From Bryobacterales bacterium KBS 96 (lineage in GTDB: Bacteria; Acidobacteriota; Terriglobia; Bryobacterales; Bryobacteraceae): DNA of 64,000 nucleotides. The stretch's first letter is position 1. The number at the start of each line of letters is the position of its first letter. A program made the translations under genes and the position numbers. Shown here one piece after another: positions 43,173 through 51,200 of the stretch. The stretch covers positions 4,111,304 through 4,175,303 of the forward strand of contig KB906767.1 of NCBI GenBank assembly GCA_000381625.1, given 5' to 3'. Below the pieces are notes generated by a model. It saw only the letters and a list, made by a program, of their open reading frames with translations. It ran no database searches and was not told the origin of the DNA.

Positions 43173-45643
43173 AACAATCCGCGCCACTTGCGAACCACTA
43201 ATTCGGCAACCGTCAACGCGATCGCCAGCGCGAGCAGGGTCGGCCAGAGTCGCCATGTAGTCGATAACGACCGGCCGTTATTGCTGAAAACATCGCGTGG
43301 AGCAGGGTTGAATTCGCCTCCGGTCAGTGCCGCAATCTGCCGTAATAGCGAGGCATTCGAGCCGTAGTCGAGCATTTCCTCTTGTTGACGGTACAAACCG
43401 ATCTCCGGGAATGTGGCGGTGGGCTCAAGCGGACGGATACGGAATAGCCCGCGCAATTCACCGAGGTGCAAACGCCCGCGATACGCGCCTGGCGCTGTCC
43501 GAACCACCTCGATCGGCTTCTCATACCCGTTCGGACCCATTACGTATATTTGCGGCGGCGTCGTGGGATCCGGCATGCCCGGCCCTAGATGATATTCGGC
43601 GATCAGATCCTGATTCACCTGATCGAAATGCGCCAGTGCCTCCGATTTTGCGGAGTGAGGCAGAAGATCGCGCGTGATATTGATCCAGAATTTGTCGTAT
43701 CCGGGCCAGGTCATCCAATCCGCCGCCCATCGGCTCTTGGCATCGGACGTGAACACGGCGGCGCGCCCCAATCCGTACTGCCACCGCACATACAGGGGAT
43801 CTTTCTTTTCCGGATCAATCGACAGGATCGTGTCGGCTGTCGGTTTCGATACGAAGCGCGTATAGCCCTTCAGCGCCGGTGCCGATGCGATGTCGATGCC
43901 GTCCAGCACTTCCGCCTTCATATCCACAATCGGCTTTAAAGCCCGTTCAACAGCGGTCGATCCCGTGTACTCCAGAACATCTTTAAGCAGAATCTGCTCC
44001 AGGCCTTGCGGTTCGTTCAGGAAATAGCTTTTCCCGCCGGCGGTTGCCGCAATCTTTTCCAGATAACTGCGATTGACATCCTGGCCGAGGCCAACGGTGG
44101 AGATGGTCAGATTGTGAGCCTGCGCGGCGGTGGCGAGTTCGAGACTGTCGCCTTCTTCGGAAATCCCGTCAGTCAGTAGCACAATATGCCGGTAGGTCGC
44201 GTGCGTGGCCAGCACTTTCCGGTAAGCTTCCGTCAGCGCCGGGGCGATCTGCGTGCCGCCGTCAGGCGTAATCCCTGAAATCAGCCGTTTGATTAGCGAC
44301 TTGTCTTCAGCGCGCCGGATCGGCACCGCCCACTGATATGAGTTGTCGAAGATCAAGACACCGATCAGATCCATCGGGCGCAAGTGATCCACAACCCCGA
44401 TTGCGGAAAGCCGGGCCAGCTCAATCTTTCTACCTTCCATGGAAGAAGACTTGTCGATGATCAGCGCAACGCACGTGCCTTCCGGAGTCCTTGGCGGCGC
44501 CAGCTTTGCGGGTAACGCCTGGTCGAGCGCGTCCATCTGCTTGTCTTCCTTGTAGGCCTGCTTTTCACCGCCGATCAACAAAAGACCGCCGCCGTCCTTC
44601 ACGTACGTTTGAAGGCGCTGCTTCTGGTCATGGGAGAGCAGATTCAGGTTCAGGTTGTTCAATATGATGAGTTGAAAGTTGTCGAGCGGTGAATTCAGCA
44701 GCCCGGGATCGCTCTTCACGTCGAACTGAGCGTCGCCAAGAGCCTCCATCAGGTTCCGGTCGGTTTGTCGCGGGTCTTCGGATATATAGAGAACCTGCGG
44801 CCTATTAAGATCGATGGCCTGCTCGAACTCTGTGCTGCCTCCGCCCGGCAGCGTGATCCGCCCGGCAACCGAGGTGATACCGCTTGTATTGATGCGAGCA
44901 TGCACGTGTACAGGTGTAACCCCCTCCGCCAGCGTCACGGGATTGTCCCCCAGGGGCTTCCCGTCGGCGCTTAGCAACACCGCGCCCTGGCCGGCCGCGG
45001 TGGATTGCACCGATAGATCGATGGGAATTTCCTCGCCGGAGTAGGCCGCGTGCGGCATCGACACCGAGAGCACACGAAGTCCTGTCTGCTCCCGCCCCTC
45101 CAGGCTGAACGCGTCGACCGGGATCCCCAGGCGCTGTAATTGTGCGATGGCCCGAGCGCTGCTTCCCTCGTTCTCCTTGCCGTCGCTGATAAGGACCAGC
45201 TTGGGAATGCGGCCCGCTGGAATCGCGGCTACGCCCTCGCGGAGAGCTGCTTCAAGGTCGGTACCCTGGCCTCCTTCCCGCGCGGTTCGCTCCAGTCGCC
45301 AGCCGTTGCGCACTTCTTCAGGCTTCAGGGCCCGGACCTGTCGCGCAAACGGGACAACTCGCATCCAGTTTCCACCCTTTTCTCGCGCCATCACATTGAC
45401 GAGAGAGGCCGCGCGGTTGAGATCCGTGTCCGAGATGCTGCCGGACGTATCCACGAGCACCACAACGCCTGTCTTCGTTTCGGGCATTCTGAGCGAGGGT
45501 TCGGAGAAGGCTAGAAAAATCGCCACAAAGCTGAGCATCTTCAAACAAAAAGGTAGTCTTCTGCTGGTCCGGGGCCACTCCCGGATGGCATAGCCAAGCG
45601 GAAGCGCCACAAGTAGCAGCGCGAATGGATGCGCAAACGTCAT
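43151..45643 (-). CDS. Membrane protein with two VWA domains and a glutamine-amidotransferase-like fold
   Basis: An 830-residue protein. Two N-terminal hydrophobic segments (about 4-20 and 32-50) are followed by a first VWA domain with MIDAS motif DTSGS (about 65-69). A class I glutamine-amidotransferase-like domain (about 290-370, KDGGGLLLIGG) comes next, then a second VWA domain with DKSSSM and TDGISEEGD. A long beta-rich part follows and a final membrane helix (about 800-820). Both VWA metal sites look intact. It is the last gene of the MoxR/DUF58/BatA-like/VWA operon; ATGA overlap with the gene before. Such operons are thought to couple an AAA+ chaperone to envelope or metal-insertion tasks; the substrate is unknown. 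Confidence 0.85.
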   Translation of the reverse strand: MTFAHPFALLLVALPLGYAIREWPRTSRRLPFCLKMLSFVAIFLAFSEPSLRMPETKTGVVVLVDTSGSISDTDLNRAASLVNVMAREKGGNWMRVVPFARQVRALKPEEVRNGWRLERTAREGGQGTDLEAALREGVAAIPAGRIPKLVLISDGKENEGSSARAIAQLQRLGIPVDAFSLEGREQTGLRVLSVSMPHAAYSGEEIPIDLSVQSTAAGQGAVLLSADGKPLGDNPVTLAEGVTPVHVHARINTSGITSVAGRITLPGGGSTEFEQAIDLNRPQVLYISEDPRQTDRNLMEALGDAQFDVKSDPGLLNSPLDNFQLIILNNLNLNLLSHDQKQRLQTYVKDGGGLLLIGGEKQAYKEDKQMDALDQALPAKLAPPRTPEGTCVALIIDKSSSMEGRKIELARLSAIGVVDHLRPMDLIGVLIFDNSYQWAVPIRRAEDKSLIKRLISGITPDGGTQIAPALTEAYRKVLATHATYRHIVLLTDGISEEGDSLELATAAQAHNLTISTVGLGQDVNRSYLEKIAATAGGKSYFLNEPQGLEQILLKDVLEYTGSTAVERALKPIVDMKAEVLDGIDIASAPALKGYTRFVSKPTADTILSIDPEKKDPLYVRWQYGLGRAAVFTSDAKSRWAADWMTWPGYDKFWINITRDLLPHSAKSEALAHFDQVNQDLIAEYHLGPGMPDPTTPPQIYVMGPNGYEKPIEVVRTAPGAYRGRLHLGELRGLFRIRPLEPTATFPEIGLYRQQEEMLDYGSNASLLRQIAALTGGEFNPAPRDVFSNNGRSLSTTWRLWPTLLALAIALTVAELVVRKWRGLFQRFTAR

Positions 45644-47559
45644 TTGTTGGCCAGCTCCTCTCTCGGTGACGGACTGGATTCAGAACGTGCCGTGCGGCGC
45701 CGTAGCCGCAAAGGCCGTTGCTGGCCAAAGAACAACCACTCGATCAGCAGTGCGAGACCGCCGAGAGCAGCAAGCCATTTCCACAAATCGAGGGCAGAGG
45801 GAGCAAACCAGTAGGTGCGCGGCAGTTCCCGAGGAGTGGCGGCCGGCGGTTGCCACGCGAATTCCGCCATGCCCGGCAGCGTCAGAGAAAGCACGCGCTC
45901 CCGATCGTTCGAGAGAACGCGCACTACACTGGGCCGCACCGTATAGAGCTGCAACACGCCGTTTCGAACCGTGAAGGGCACGGCCAAGCCGCGATCGTCG
46001 ACAATTTTCAAAGTCTGCGCGGATTCCTTGGCATCCAGAGGAACGGAGGCCAGGCCGACGGCGCCCGCCGTCAGTTGAAAGGCGCGAAAGCTCTCCGGCT
46101 CCAACCAGCGCAACAGATTTGCGAACAGCAGAGGGGTTGAAACTTCAAAGCGCAGCGGACCGTTCATTGGATCGAAGCCGATCACGGCGGAACGCGCACG
46201 ATCCGCGGTTCCCCCCTGCGCTACTACGACGGGGCCCTCATCGGTGCTGGCAACGGGAATCCCTCCCGTTACGCTCTCGAAAATTTCAGCGCTCGGCAGG
46301 CGCAATTCCTTGCTGTGAAGTCCGGCGCCCAGCGGGGTTTCCGTGTGCCACCGGTTCAGTATTGCGTCCGTTTGGGTTGCTGCGACGGGAACGGGCGAGT
46401 CCTTCGCGGGCGGCATGATCCAGAGACTCGGAAGCTGGGGCGGAGACTGGGGAGCCATGCCATCCAACAGCAGGACATCCGCGTTGGGATGAGGCGTGTA
46501 CTGGTCGGGCCTGCTGTAGATTGCATGCAATCGCGGATTCGAATCGAGCAACGGCCGCCAGGCGTCGGGTCGCGACGAGAAGACCGCGACCTGCAGCAAC
46601 CCGGCGGGCGGTAATTCCACTTCGGCGTGATCGTCTGATGGAAGAGAATCCCCCGGCGTGATCCGGGCGGCGAGTGTTCCGGCGCCGCTCGTCGAAAACC
46701 GGTATTCGGCGCTGCCGCTTTCGCCAGCCTGGAGCGAAATCCGGCGAGGCTCGAATTCCGAGCCCGCGAACCGGACGTGCAAAACTACGTTGCGCGCCTG
46801 TGCTCCGTAATTACGCAACGCGATGGATGCTTCCCATAGATTTGCGGCGGATTCAGAGCGGCGCAATCCAATCCCGCGTATGCCAACGTTCTCCGAGCTG
46901 GCTTCCACGGTCACCACGCGCAATCCAGGTGTTGCGGCGGGCATGTCGTCGGAATTCGCGATCCGGGCCGCTCCGATATAGACGATTTCGCCGCGGCCGC
47001 TGCCGGACCAATGCAACGCTCGCGTTGCCGATTCCAAACCTTGCCGCAGATTCAACGCGGTAAACGAGGGTTGGCTCGCCGCGATCGCCTGAAACGACTG
47101 CTTGCGATCATTCGTAAAGCTCGTCGCCGGCGTCGTGAGGCCATCCGTTCGCATCACTATCAACCGGTCCCGCGGTGGAAGCGACGCCACATACGCCAAG
47201 GCCTTCTGTTTCGCTTCGTCCAGCAGATTGGAAGCGCCGTTCCGCTGCGCCATCCACGATGACGTGTCGAGCAGCAGAACATGATCCTGGCCCGCTTGTT
47301 CGCGGCTGCCCCATTGTAGTTGTGCGATCGCCAGCAGCAGCAACAACAGGCCGAGCAACTGTAGCGCCAGCGACCAGGGGTCTCGTACCCGCTTGCGCCG
47401 GCGCTGCTCGTCCACACGGGAAGCATCCACCCAGAAACGCAAGGTCGAGACGATTCGCTTCCGTTTCGCGCGATCCAGCAGATAGAGCGCGGTAATGATC
47501 CCGGACAGCGCGGCGAGCAGTGCGGCAAATTCGCCGAGCGTGAGATTCAGAAAAAACAT
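45640..47559 (-). CDS. BatA-like membrane protein with degenerate VWA domain
   Basis: A 639-residue protein. It begins with the BatA-type N-terminal region: two hydrophobic helices (about 8-28 and 60-85) around a basic loop (DRAKRKRIVSTLRFWVDAS). A VWA-like domain follows in which the MIDAS reads DTSSW instead of DxSxS, so metal binding is doubtful. The central part is beta-rich. The C-terminal end has a membrane helix (about 595-615) and a basic tail. It lies 6 bp after the DUF58 gene and overlaps the next gene start by 4 bp. It probably serves as a structural partner in the complex. Confidence 0.83.
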   Translation of the reverse strand: MFFLNLTLGEFAALLAALSGIITALYLLDRAKRKRIVSTLRFWVDASRVDEQRRRKRVRDPWSLALQLLGLLLLLLAIAQLQWGSREQAGQDHVLLLDTSSWMAQRNGASNLLDEAKQKALAYVASLPPRDRLIVMRTDGLTTPATSFTNDRKQSFQAIAASQPSFTALNLRQGLESATRALHWSGSGRGEIVYIGAARIANSDDMPAATPGLRVVTVEASSENVGIRGIGLRRSESAANLWEASIALRNYGAQARNVVLHVRFAGSEFEPRRISLQAGESGSAEYRFSTSGAGTLAARITPGDSLPSDDHAEVELPPAGLLQVAVFSSRPDAWRPLLDSNPRLHAIYSRPDQYTPHPNADVLLLDGMAPQSPPQLPSLWIMPPAKDSPVPVAATQTDAILNRWHTETPLGAGLHSKELRLPSAEIFESVTGGIPVASTDEGPVVVAQGGTADRARSAVIGFDPMNGPLRFEVSTPLLFANLLRWLEPESFRAFQLTAGAVGLASVPLDAKESAQTLKIVDDRGLAVPFTVRNGVLQLYTVRPSVVRVLSNDRERVLSLTLPGMAEFAWQPPAATPRELPRTYWFAPSALDLWKWLAALGGLALLIEWLFFGQQRPLRLRRRTARSESSPSPREELANK

Positions 47560-47565
47560 GCTGGC

Positions 47566-48459
47566 CTAGGCCACACCCTGCGTGCGCACAAGCGCCCCGA
47601 AAATCGATTCTTCGAGCGAAGCGCTGCTCGGAAGTCCCGCATAACGGCCGCCATTTCGTAGCGCCAGGCGGCGAATTTCGCCGGCATACGCGTCGAATGC
47701 ATTTGTGTACTCGCTTCGCGTGTCGTTGCTCAGCCCAAGCTTCAGAACGTCGCCGGTTTCGGCATCCACGAGTTCCATTTCGCCATCTCCGGCCGGAACG
47801 CGATCTTCATCTCCCCACACCTGAATCAGATACAACTCGTGACCGAAGTCCGCCAGATATTGCAGCGGATGCAGGCAATCTCCGTCGTCCAGAAAATCGG
47901 AAATAACGATGAGTAGTCCGCGTTGTGAATACTCGCCGATAAATTGCCGGACTGCGTCCAGATACTTTGTACGGCCTTTGGGCTCGAGCAGCCGCAAGAA
48001 TTCTTCAGCCGGCTGAAAGCGATGGCGCCCGCCTCCGCAGAGGAAGGGATCCAGAAGCTTGGTGGAAAACGGCTGTAGCGTAATGGTGTCGAGACGAACC
48101 AGGCCGATGTAGCAAAGCGCCGCCGCCAGTTTTCTGGCAAAATCGAACTTCGATAGCTGGCCTGGCGTGTGGCCGGCCGTCATCGATGCGCTTGTATCGA
48201 GCATCAAACGCACCGGAACGCGTGGCTCTACCTGGAACATCTTCAGGAAAAGCTTCTCGAGGCGCATGTACGCGCGCCAGTTGACGGCGCGCAGGTCGTC
48301 GCCGTGATGGAATAGGCGATGATCGAGAAACTCCTGGCCCGATCCACCGAACCGCGAGGGATTGTGGCCGCCGACAAGCCCGGAAAACGACTTGTTCCAG
48401 TGCAGCGTCAGCCGCTCTAATCGCTCGAGAAACGTGCTGTCGAGGAGCGGTTCGTGCAT
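47566..48459 (-). CDS. DUF58 domain protein (VWA-like)
   Basis: A 297-residue cytosolic protein. The DUF58 core motif DHRLFHHGDDLRAVNWRAYMR (about 46-66) is followed by VWA-like sequence with LMLDTSASM as intact MIDAS and ISDFLDDGD as a second acidic stretch. DUF58 proteins are regular partners of MoxR ATPases. It starts 17 bp after the MoxR stop, so it is translated in the same operon. Function in the complex is inferred from such pairs elsewhere. Confidence 0.9.
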   Translation of the reverse strand: MHEPLLDSTFLERLERLTLHWNKSFSGLVGGHNPSRFGGSGQEFLDHRLFHHGDDLRAVNWRAYMRLEKLFLKMFQVEPRVPVRLMLDTSASMTAGHTPGQLSKFDFARKLAAALCYIGLVRLDTITLQPFSTKLLDPFLCGGGRHRFQPAEEFLRLLEPKGRTKYLDAVRQFIGEYSQRGLLIVISDFLDDGDCLHPLQYLADFGHELYLIQVWGDEDRVPAGDGEMELVDAETGDVLKLGLSNDTRSEYTNAFDAYAGEIRRLALRNGGRYAGLPSSASLEESIFGALVRTQGVA

Positions 48460-48475
48460 GGTGGTCCTGGTTCGT

Positions 48476-49495
48476 TCAGCCGGCGGCCCGGCGGCGTCCG
48501 CCCGCGCTGGCGTCCGTCATGACGTGCTGCAGGATGGTTTCCGGCGTTTCACCATCGGCATGCGCATCGAAATTGAGAATAATGCGGTGCCGGAGAACGG
48601 CGGGAGCAATCGCCGCGACATCCTCGATACTAAGGTGGAGCCGCCCGTTCATCAGAGCCAGAATGCGCCCGCATTCGATCAGCGCCTGGGCGCCCCGTGG
48701 CGAACTGCCATATCGTATATAACGGTTCGTAATATCGGAAGCGATCGCGGACCCGGGTTGCGTCGCCATCACCAGATCGATGGCATACTCCTGGACATGC
48801 GGCGCAACGATCACCTGCCGGCAAATGGATTTCAACTCGGCGATATCGTCGTAATTCAAGATCTGCTGCAGCGCGGGCTCTTCCTGCTTAACCGTGACAT
48901 CCACAATCCGGCTAAGATCGTCGCGCGATGGGAACGTAACCAGGATCTTCATCAGAAAACGGTCGAGCTGCGCCTCGGGCAGCGGATAGGTCCCCTCCAT
49001 TTCGATAGGATTTTGGGTCGCCATCACGAGAAAGGGAGGCTCAAGGGAATACGTGGACGTGCCGCTGGTGACGGTTCTCTCCTGCATGGCCTCAAGCAAT
49101 GCCGACTGCGTCTTCGGAGTCGCCCGGTTGATCTCGTCGGCCAAAACCAGATTGGCGAAAATCGGCCCCGGTTGAAACCGCAGCACGCGATGTCCCTGGT
49201 CGTCCGTTTCCATGATCATACTGCCGACTATGTCGCCAGGCATGAGGTCCGGGGTGAACTGGATACGCGAATATTTGAGATGTAAGACGCGAGCCAGCGT
49301 CCGCAGCAGCGTTGTCTTTCCGAGGCCGGGCACTCCTTCGAGCAACACGTGTCCTCCGGCGAGCAGGCAAATCAGCACTCCGTCGATGACGTCCCGCTGG
49401 CCGACGATAATTTTTGAAATTTCGTCACGAACTCGTGTCAGTTGCTCGGTTGCGCGCTCAATAGCGGCAGCATCGGCTTTGACCACGTCTGGCAT
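48476..49495 (-). CDS. MoxR-type AAA+ ATPase
   Basis: A 339-residue ATPase with Walker A GVPGLGKTT (about 57-65), Walker B LADEIN (about 117-122), sensor motifs in FLVMATQNP and EAQLDRFLMK, and the C-terminal lid with SSPRGAQALIE, all characteristic of the MoxR family. ATG 49495 follows GAGGTGAGA; a GTG 6 bp upstream is possible. It leads a four-gene operon with DUF58, BatA-like and VWA proteins. It probably acts as a chaperone loading or remodelling a VWA-containing partner; the target here is unknown. Confidence 0.93.
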   Translation of the reverse strand: MPDVVKADAAAIERATEQLTRVRDEISKIIVGQRDVIDGVLICLLAGGHVLLEGVPGLGKTTLLRTLARVLHLKYSRIQFTPDLMPGDIVGSMIMETDDQGHRVLRFQPGPIFANLVLADEINRATPKTQSALLEAMQERTVTSGTSTYSLEPPFLVMATQNPIEMEGTYPLPEAQLDRFLMKILVTFPSRDDLSRIVDVTVKQEEPALQQILNYDDIAELKSICRQVIVAPHVQEYAIDLVMATQPGSAIASDITNRYIRYGSSPRGAQALIECGRILALMNGRLHLSIEDVAAIAPAVLRHRIILNFDAHADGETPETILQHVMTDASAGGRRRAAG

Positions 49496-49554
49496 TCTCA
49501 CCTCATTCTAAAAACACTTATTTCAAGGCGTGCTGACTTGCGAGGCTTCGTCTA

Positions 49555-50136
49555 TCAAGACGAAAACAGCATGTGCTTTGGTTGCCGGCCTTTCTCCCCG
49601 CAGTCCTTTGTATACAGGCTCGCATAGCTGTCGAGTATGTAGCTGTCGGACGAAAATCCCAGTTCCACGGCCGTGCTATCTATCCAGTCACCAGGCCCCT
49701 CCAGTTCCAGAAAGGCTCCTATGGGCGTTTCGTCGAGAACGATTGAGCCCGACGCCTCCCGCTGGCGGAATTCGGTTCGAAACTTCTCGTACCGGAAGAC
49801 TACTCCATATCCCAGCCGGGCCAAAATGTCCGATACGGTCGCCAGCGAACCCACCGTCGTTTCGAGTTCCGGCCGGGTCTTGTGCGGACCGGCCTTGGCG
49901 GGCCCCTTCCAGGTGATAACGGCGCGCTCACCCGATTGACGCAGGCGCAGAATCATACCCGTCTTTCTTAGTTGACGGTCGGGCAGGTCGTACAGGCTGT
50001 TCGATTCAAATTCCCGAGGCTGGCTGATGAGGTATCCGGCTTTGCGCAACCGTAGCGTTATTTCGCCGATATCCCGAACCGGCAGCTTTACTTCCGTTTC
50101 GACCGCGCCGCTAATCATCTGTTCCGATTGTCCCAT
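49555..50136 (-). CDS. CYTH domain protein (CyaB/thiamine-triphosphatase type)
   Basis: A 193-residue protein with the CYTH signature ETEVKLPV (residues 13-20, the ExExK motif), later TWKGPAKAGPHKTRPELE with conserved basic and acidic residues, and FRYEKFRTEF and IVLDETPIGAFLELEG near the end. CYTH proteins hydrolyse triphosphates or, in class IV, cyclise ATP. The eight-stranded tunnel binds metal and triphosphate. It lies 59 bp upstream of the MoxR gene on the same strand and may be co-transcribed, though this combination is not a known fixed pair. Exact activity cannot be told. Confidence 0.87.
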   Translation of the reverse strand: MGQSEQMISGAVETEVKLPVRDIGEITLRLRKAGYLISQPREFESNSLYDLPDRQLRKTGMILRLRQSGERAVITWKGPAKAGPHKTRPELETTVGSLATVSDILARLGYGVVFRYEKFRTEFRQREASGSIVLDETPIGAFLELEGPGDWIDSTAVELGFSSDSYILDSYASLYTKDCGEKGRQPKHMLFSS

Positions 50137-50143
50137 TGGCGGC

Positions 50144-50149
50144 TATAAT
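50144..50149 (+). promoter_or_regulatory. -10 element of tRNA-Arg(TCG)
   Basis: A perfect TATAAT 10 bp before the tRNA. A weak -35 (TTCCGA, 50122-50127) lies 16 bp further upstream, inside the start of the divergent CYTH gene. Confidence 0.65.
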
Positions 50150-50159
50150 GCGAAAGGAC

Positions 50160-50236
50160 GCGCCCGTAGCTCAGTTGGATAGAGCGACAGACTTCGAATC
50201 TGTAGGCCGGGGGTTCGAGCCCCTCCGGGCGCGCCA
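50160..50236 (+). tRNA. tRNA-Arg (anticodon TCG)
   Basis: Acceptor GCGCCCG/CGGGCGC, D-arm GCTC/GAGC, anticodon stem ACAGA/TCTGT with loop CTTCGAA (anticodon TCG), T-arm closing GGGGG/CCCCT-type pairs around TTCGAGC, discriminator G and encoded CCA. The first 27 bases are identical to tRNA-Arg(ACG) at 1594. No integrase lies next to this one. Confidence 0.96.
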
Positions 50237-50356
50237 GATTTCCAGTTCAAACATCTGCAACGGATCGAATATCCGGCTGGGCCCCGGATTGGCGATTTGC
50301 ACACGCTGCATTGAGCGTATGGCGGAAAAATTTGGACCAAAGTTAACGGATCGCCG

Positions 50357-51037
50357 CTACTGGCAAATGACAATCTGATTTCGCTTAAGAATTGGAATCT
50401 CGATGGAAGCGCCGTTTTCGCGCGGCAACAATAGTGCCTTCACTTCGGCTTTTGCGTACCCCGAACGAGAGATCAGCAAATCATAATGGCCGGCCGGAAG
50501 ATCGTCGAACGCAAATTTGCCCCCTCGATCGGAACGGCGCATCGACACCTGCTCACCCGCCCGCCATACCGTTACTTTCGCGTTCGAAACAGGGCTGCGA
50601 CCGTAATAGTCCTGGATAATACCATGCAACCGGGGCTTCATGGCGCCTGGAGTTTGGTACACAATCGAGGAGTGTGGGCCACAGTAGTTCATGTCTGGGA
50701 TGCTCCCAACTTTAAGAACAATCGCCAGTGATTGAGAGCCTTTAGTAGTGAAGTCGACCGGAATCGTCTGCTTGATGAAGCCCGGCCGCGAGAGTTCAAG
50801 CTCATATAATCCGCTAGGCACATCCTCAAACCGGAAACCTCCGGCTGTGCCCGATTTTGTTCGAAACGCCCGGTCAACCGAGATCAGCAGCACCGACATC
50901 CCTTCCAGAGGAGCCGAAGCAGGATCGGTCAACCGACCCGTCAGCCGACGATCGTCTTGACTCTGCACCGAAGCGCTAGCCACAAGCAGGCACAGTATCG
51001 GAAGAACGAATTTCGAGGCAGCCGGATGGGTCGCCAT
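50357..51037 (-). CDS. Exported protein with two carboxypeptidase-regulatory domains
   Basis: A 226-residue protein with a signal peptide (residues 1-27, LPILCLLVASASVQS). Two carboxypeptidase D regulatory-like beta-sandwiches follow. The first is about 32-108 (LTGRLTDPASAPLEGMSVLL...DVPSGLYELELSRPGF) and the second about 135-220 (LHGIIQDYYGRSPVSNAKVTV...DLPAGHYDLLISRSGY). There is no peptidase domain; such proteins act as surface binding or transthyretin-like scaffolds. ATG 51037 gives the proper signal peptide. It lies behind the terminator of the lectin gene, so it has its own promoter. Role unknown. Confidence 0.82.
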   Translation of the reverse strand: MATHPAASKFVLPILCLLVASASVQSQDDRRLTGRLTDPASAPLEGMSVLLISVDRAFRTKSGTAGGFRFEDVPSGLYELELSRPGFIKQTIPVDFTTKGSQSLAIVLKVGSIPDMNYCGPHSSIVYQTPGAMKPRLHGIIQDYYGRSPVSNAKVTVWRAGEQVSMRRSDRGGKFAFDDLPAGHYDLLISRSGYAKAEVKALLLPRENGASIEIPILKRNQIVICQ

Positions 51038-51118
51038 CACGAGAAACAATAAGCGGAAGTCTTGATTGTATTACGATTTGGCCCGGCGCCACCGAGCATG
51101 CATGCTCATAACGACAAA

Positions 51119-51154
51119 ACGGGCGGGGCCGATACGTGCATCCGCCCCGCCCGT
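51119..51154 (-). terminator. Intrinsic terminator of the lectin-propeller gene
   Basis: A perfect 11-bp GC-rich stem (ACGGGCGGGGC with GCCCCGCCCGT, 14-base loop). On the minus strand it is followed by TTTTGTCG. It lies 47 bp past the stop at 51201. Confidence 0.85.
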
Positions 51155-51200
51155 AGAGAACCACCGGATAATTACGTCCTATGGCTCGCTTGCATTCGAT

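Noticed and set aside
49860-49920. GPAKAGPHKTRP stretch in the CYTH protein as a possible inserted repeat
   Set aside because: CYTH proteins normally have a KGP...R.E.E segment at this place, so it is explained by the family.
50160-50378. Integrase scar behind tRNA-Arg(TCG) as for the other two tRNAs
   Set aside because: The 120 bp between this tRNA and the next gene show no integrase-like frame in either direction.
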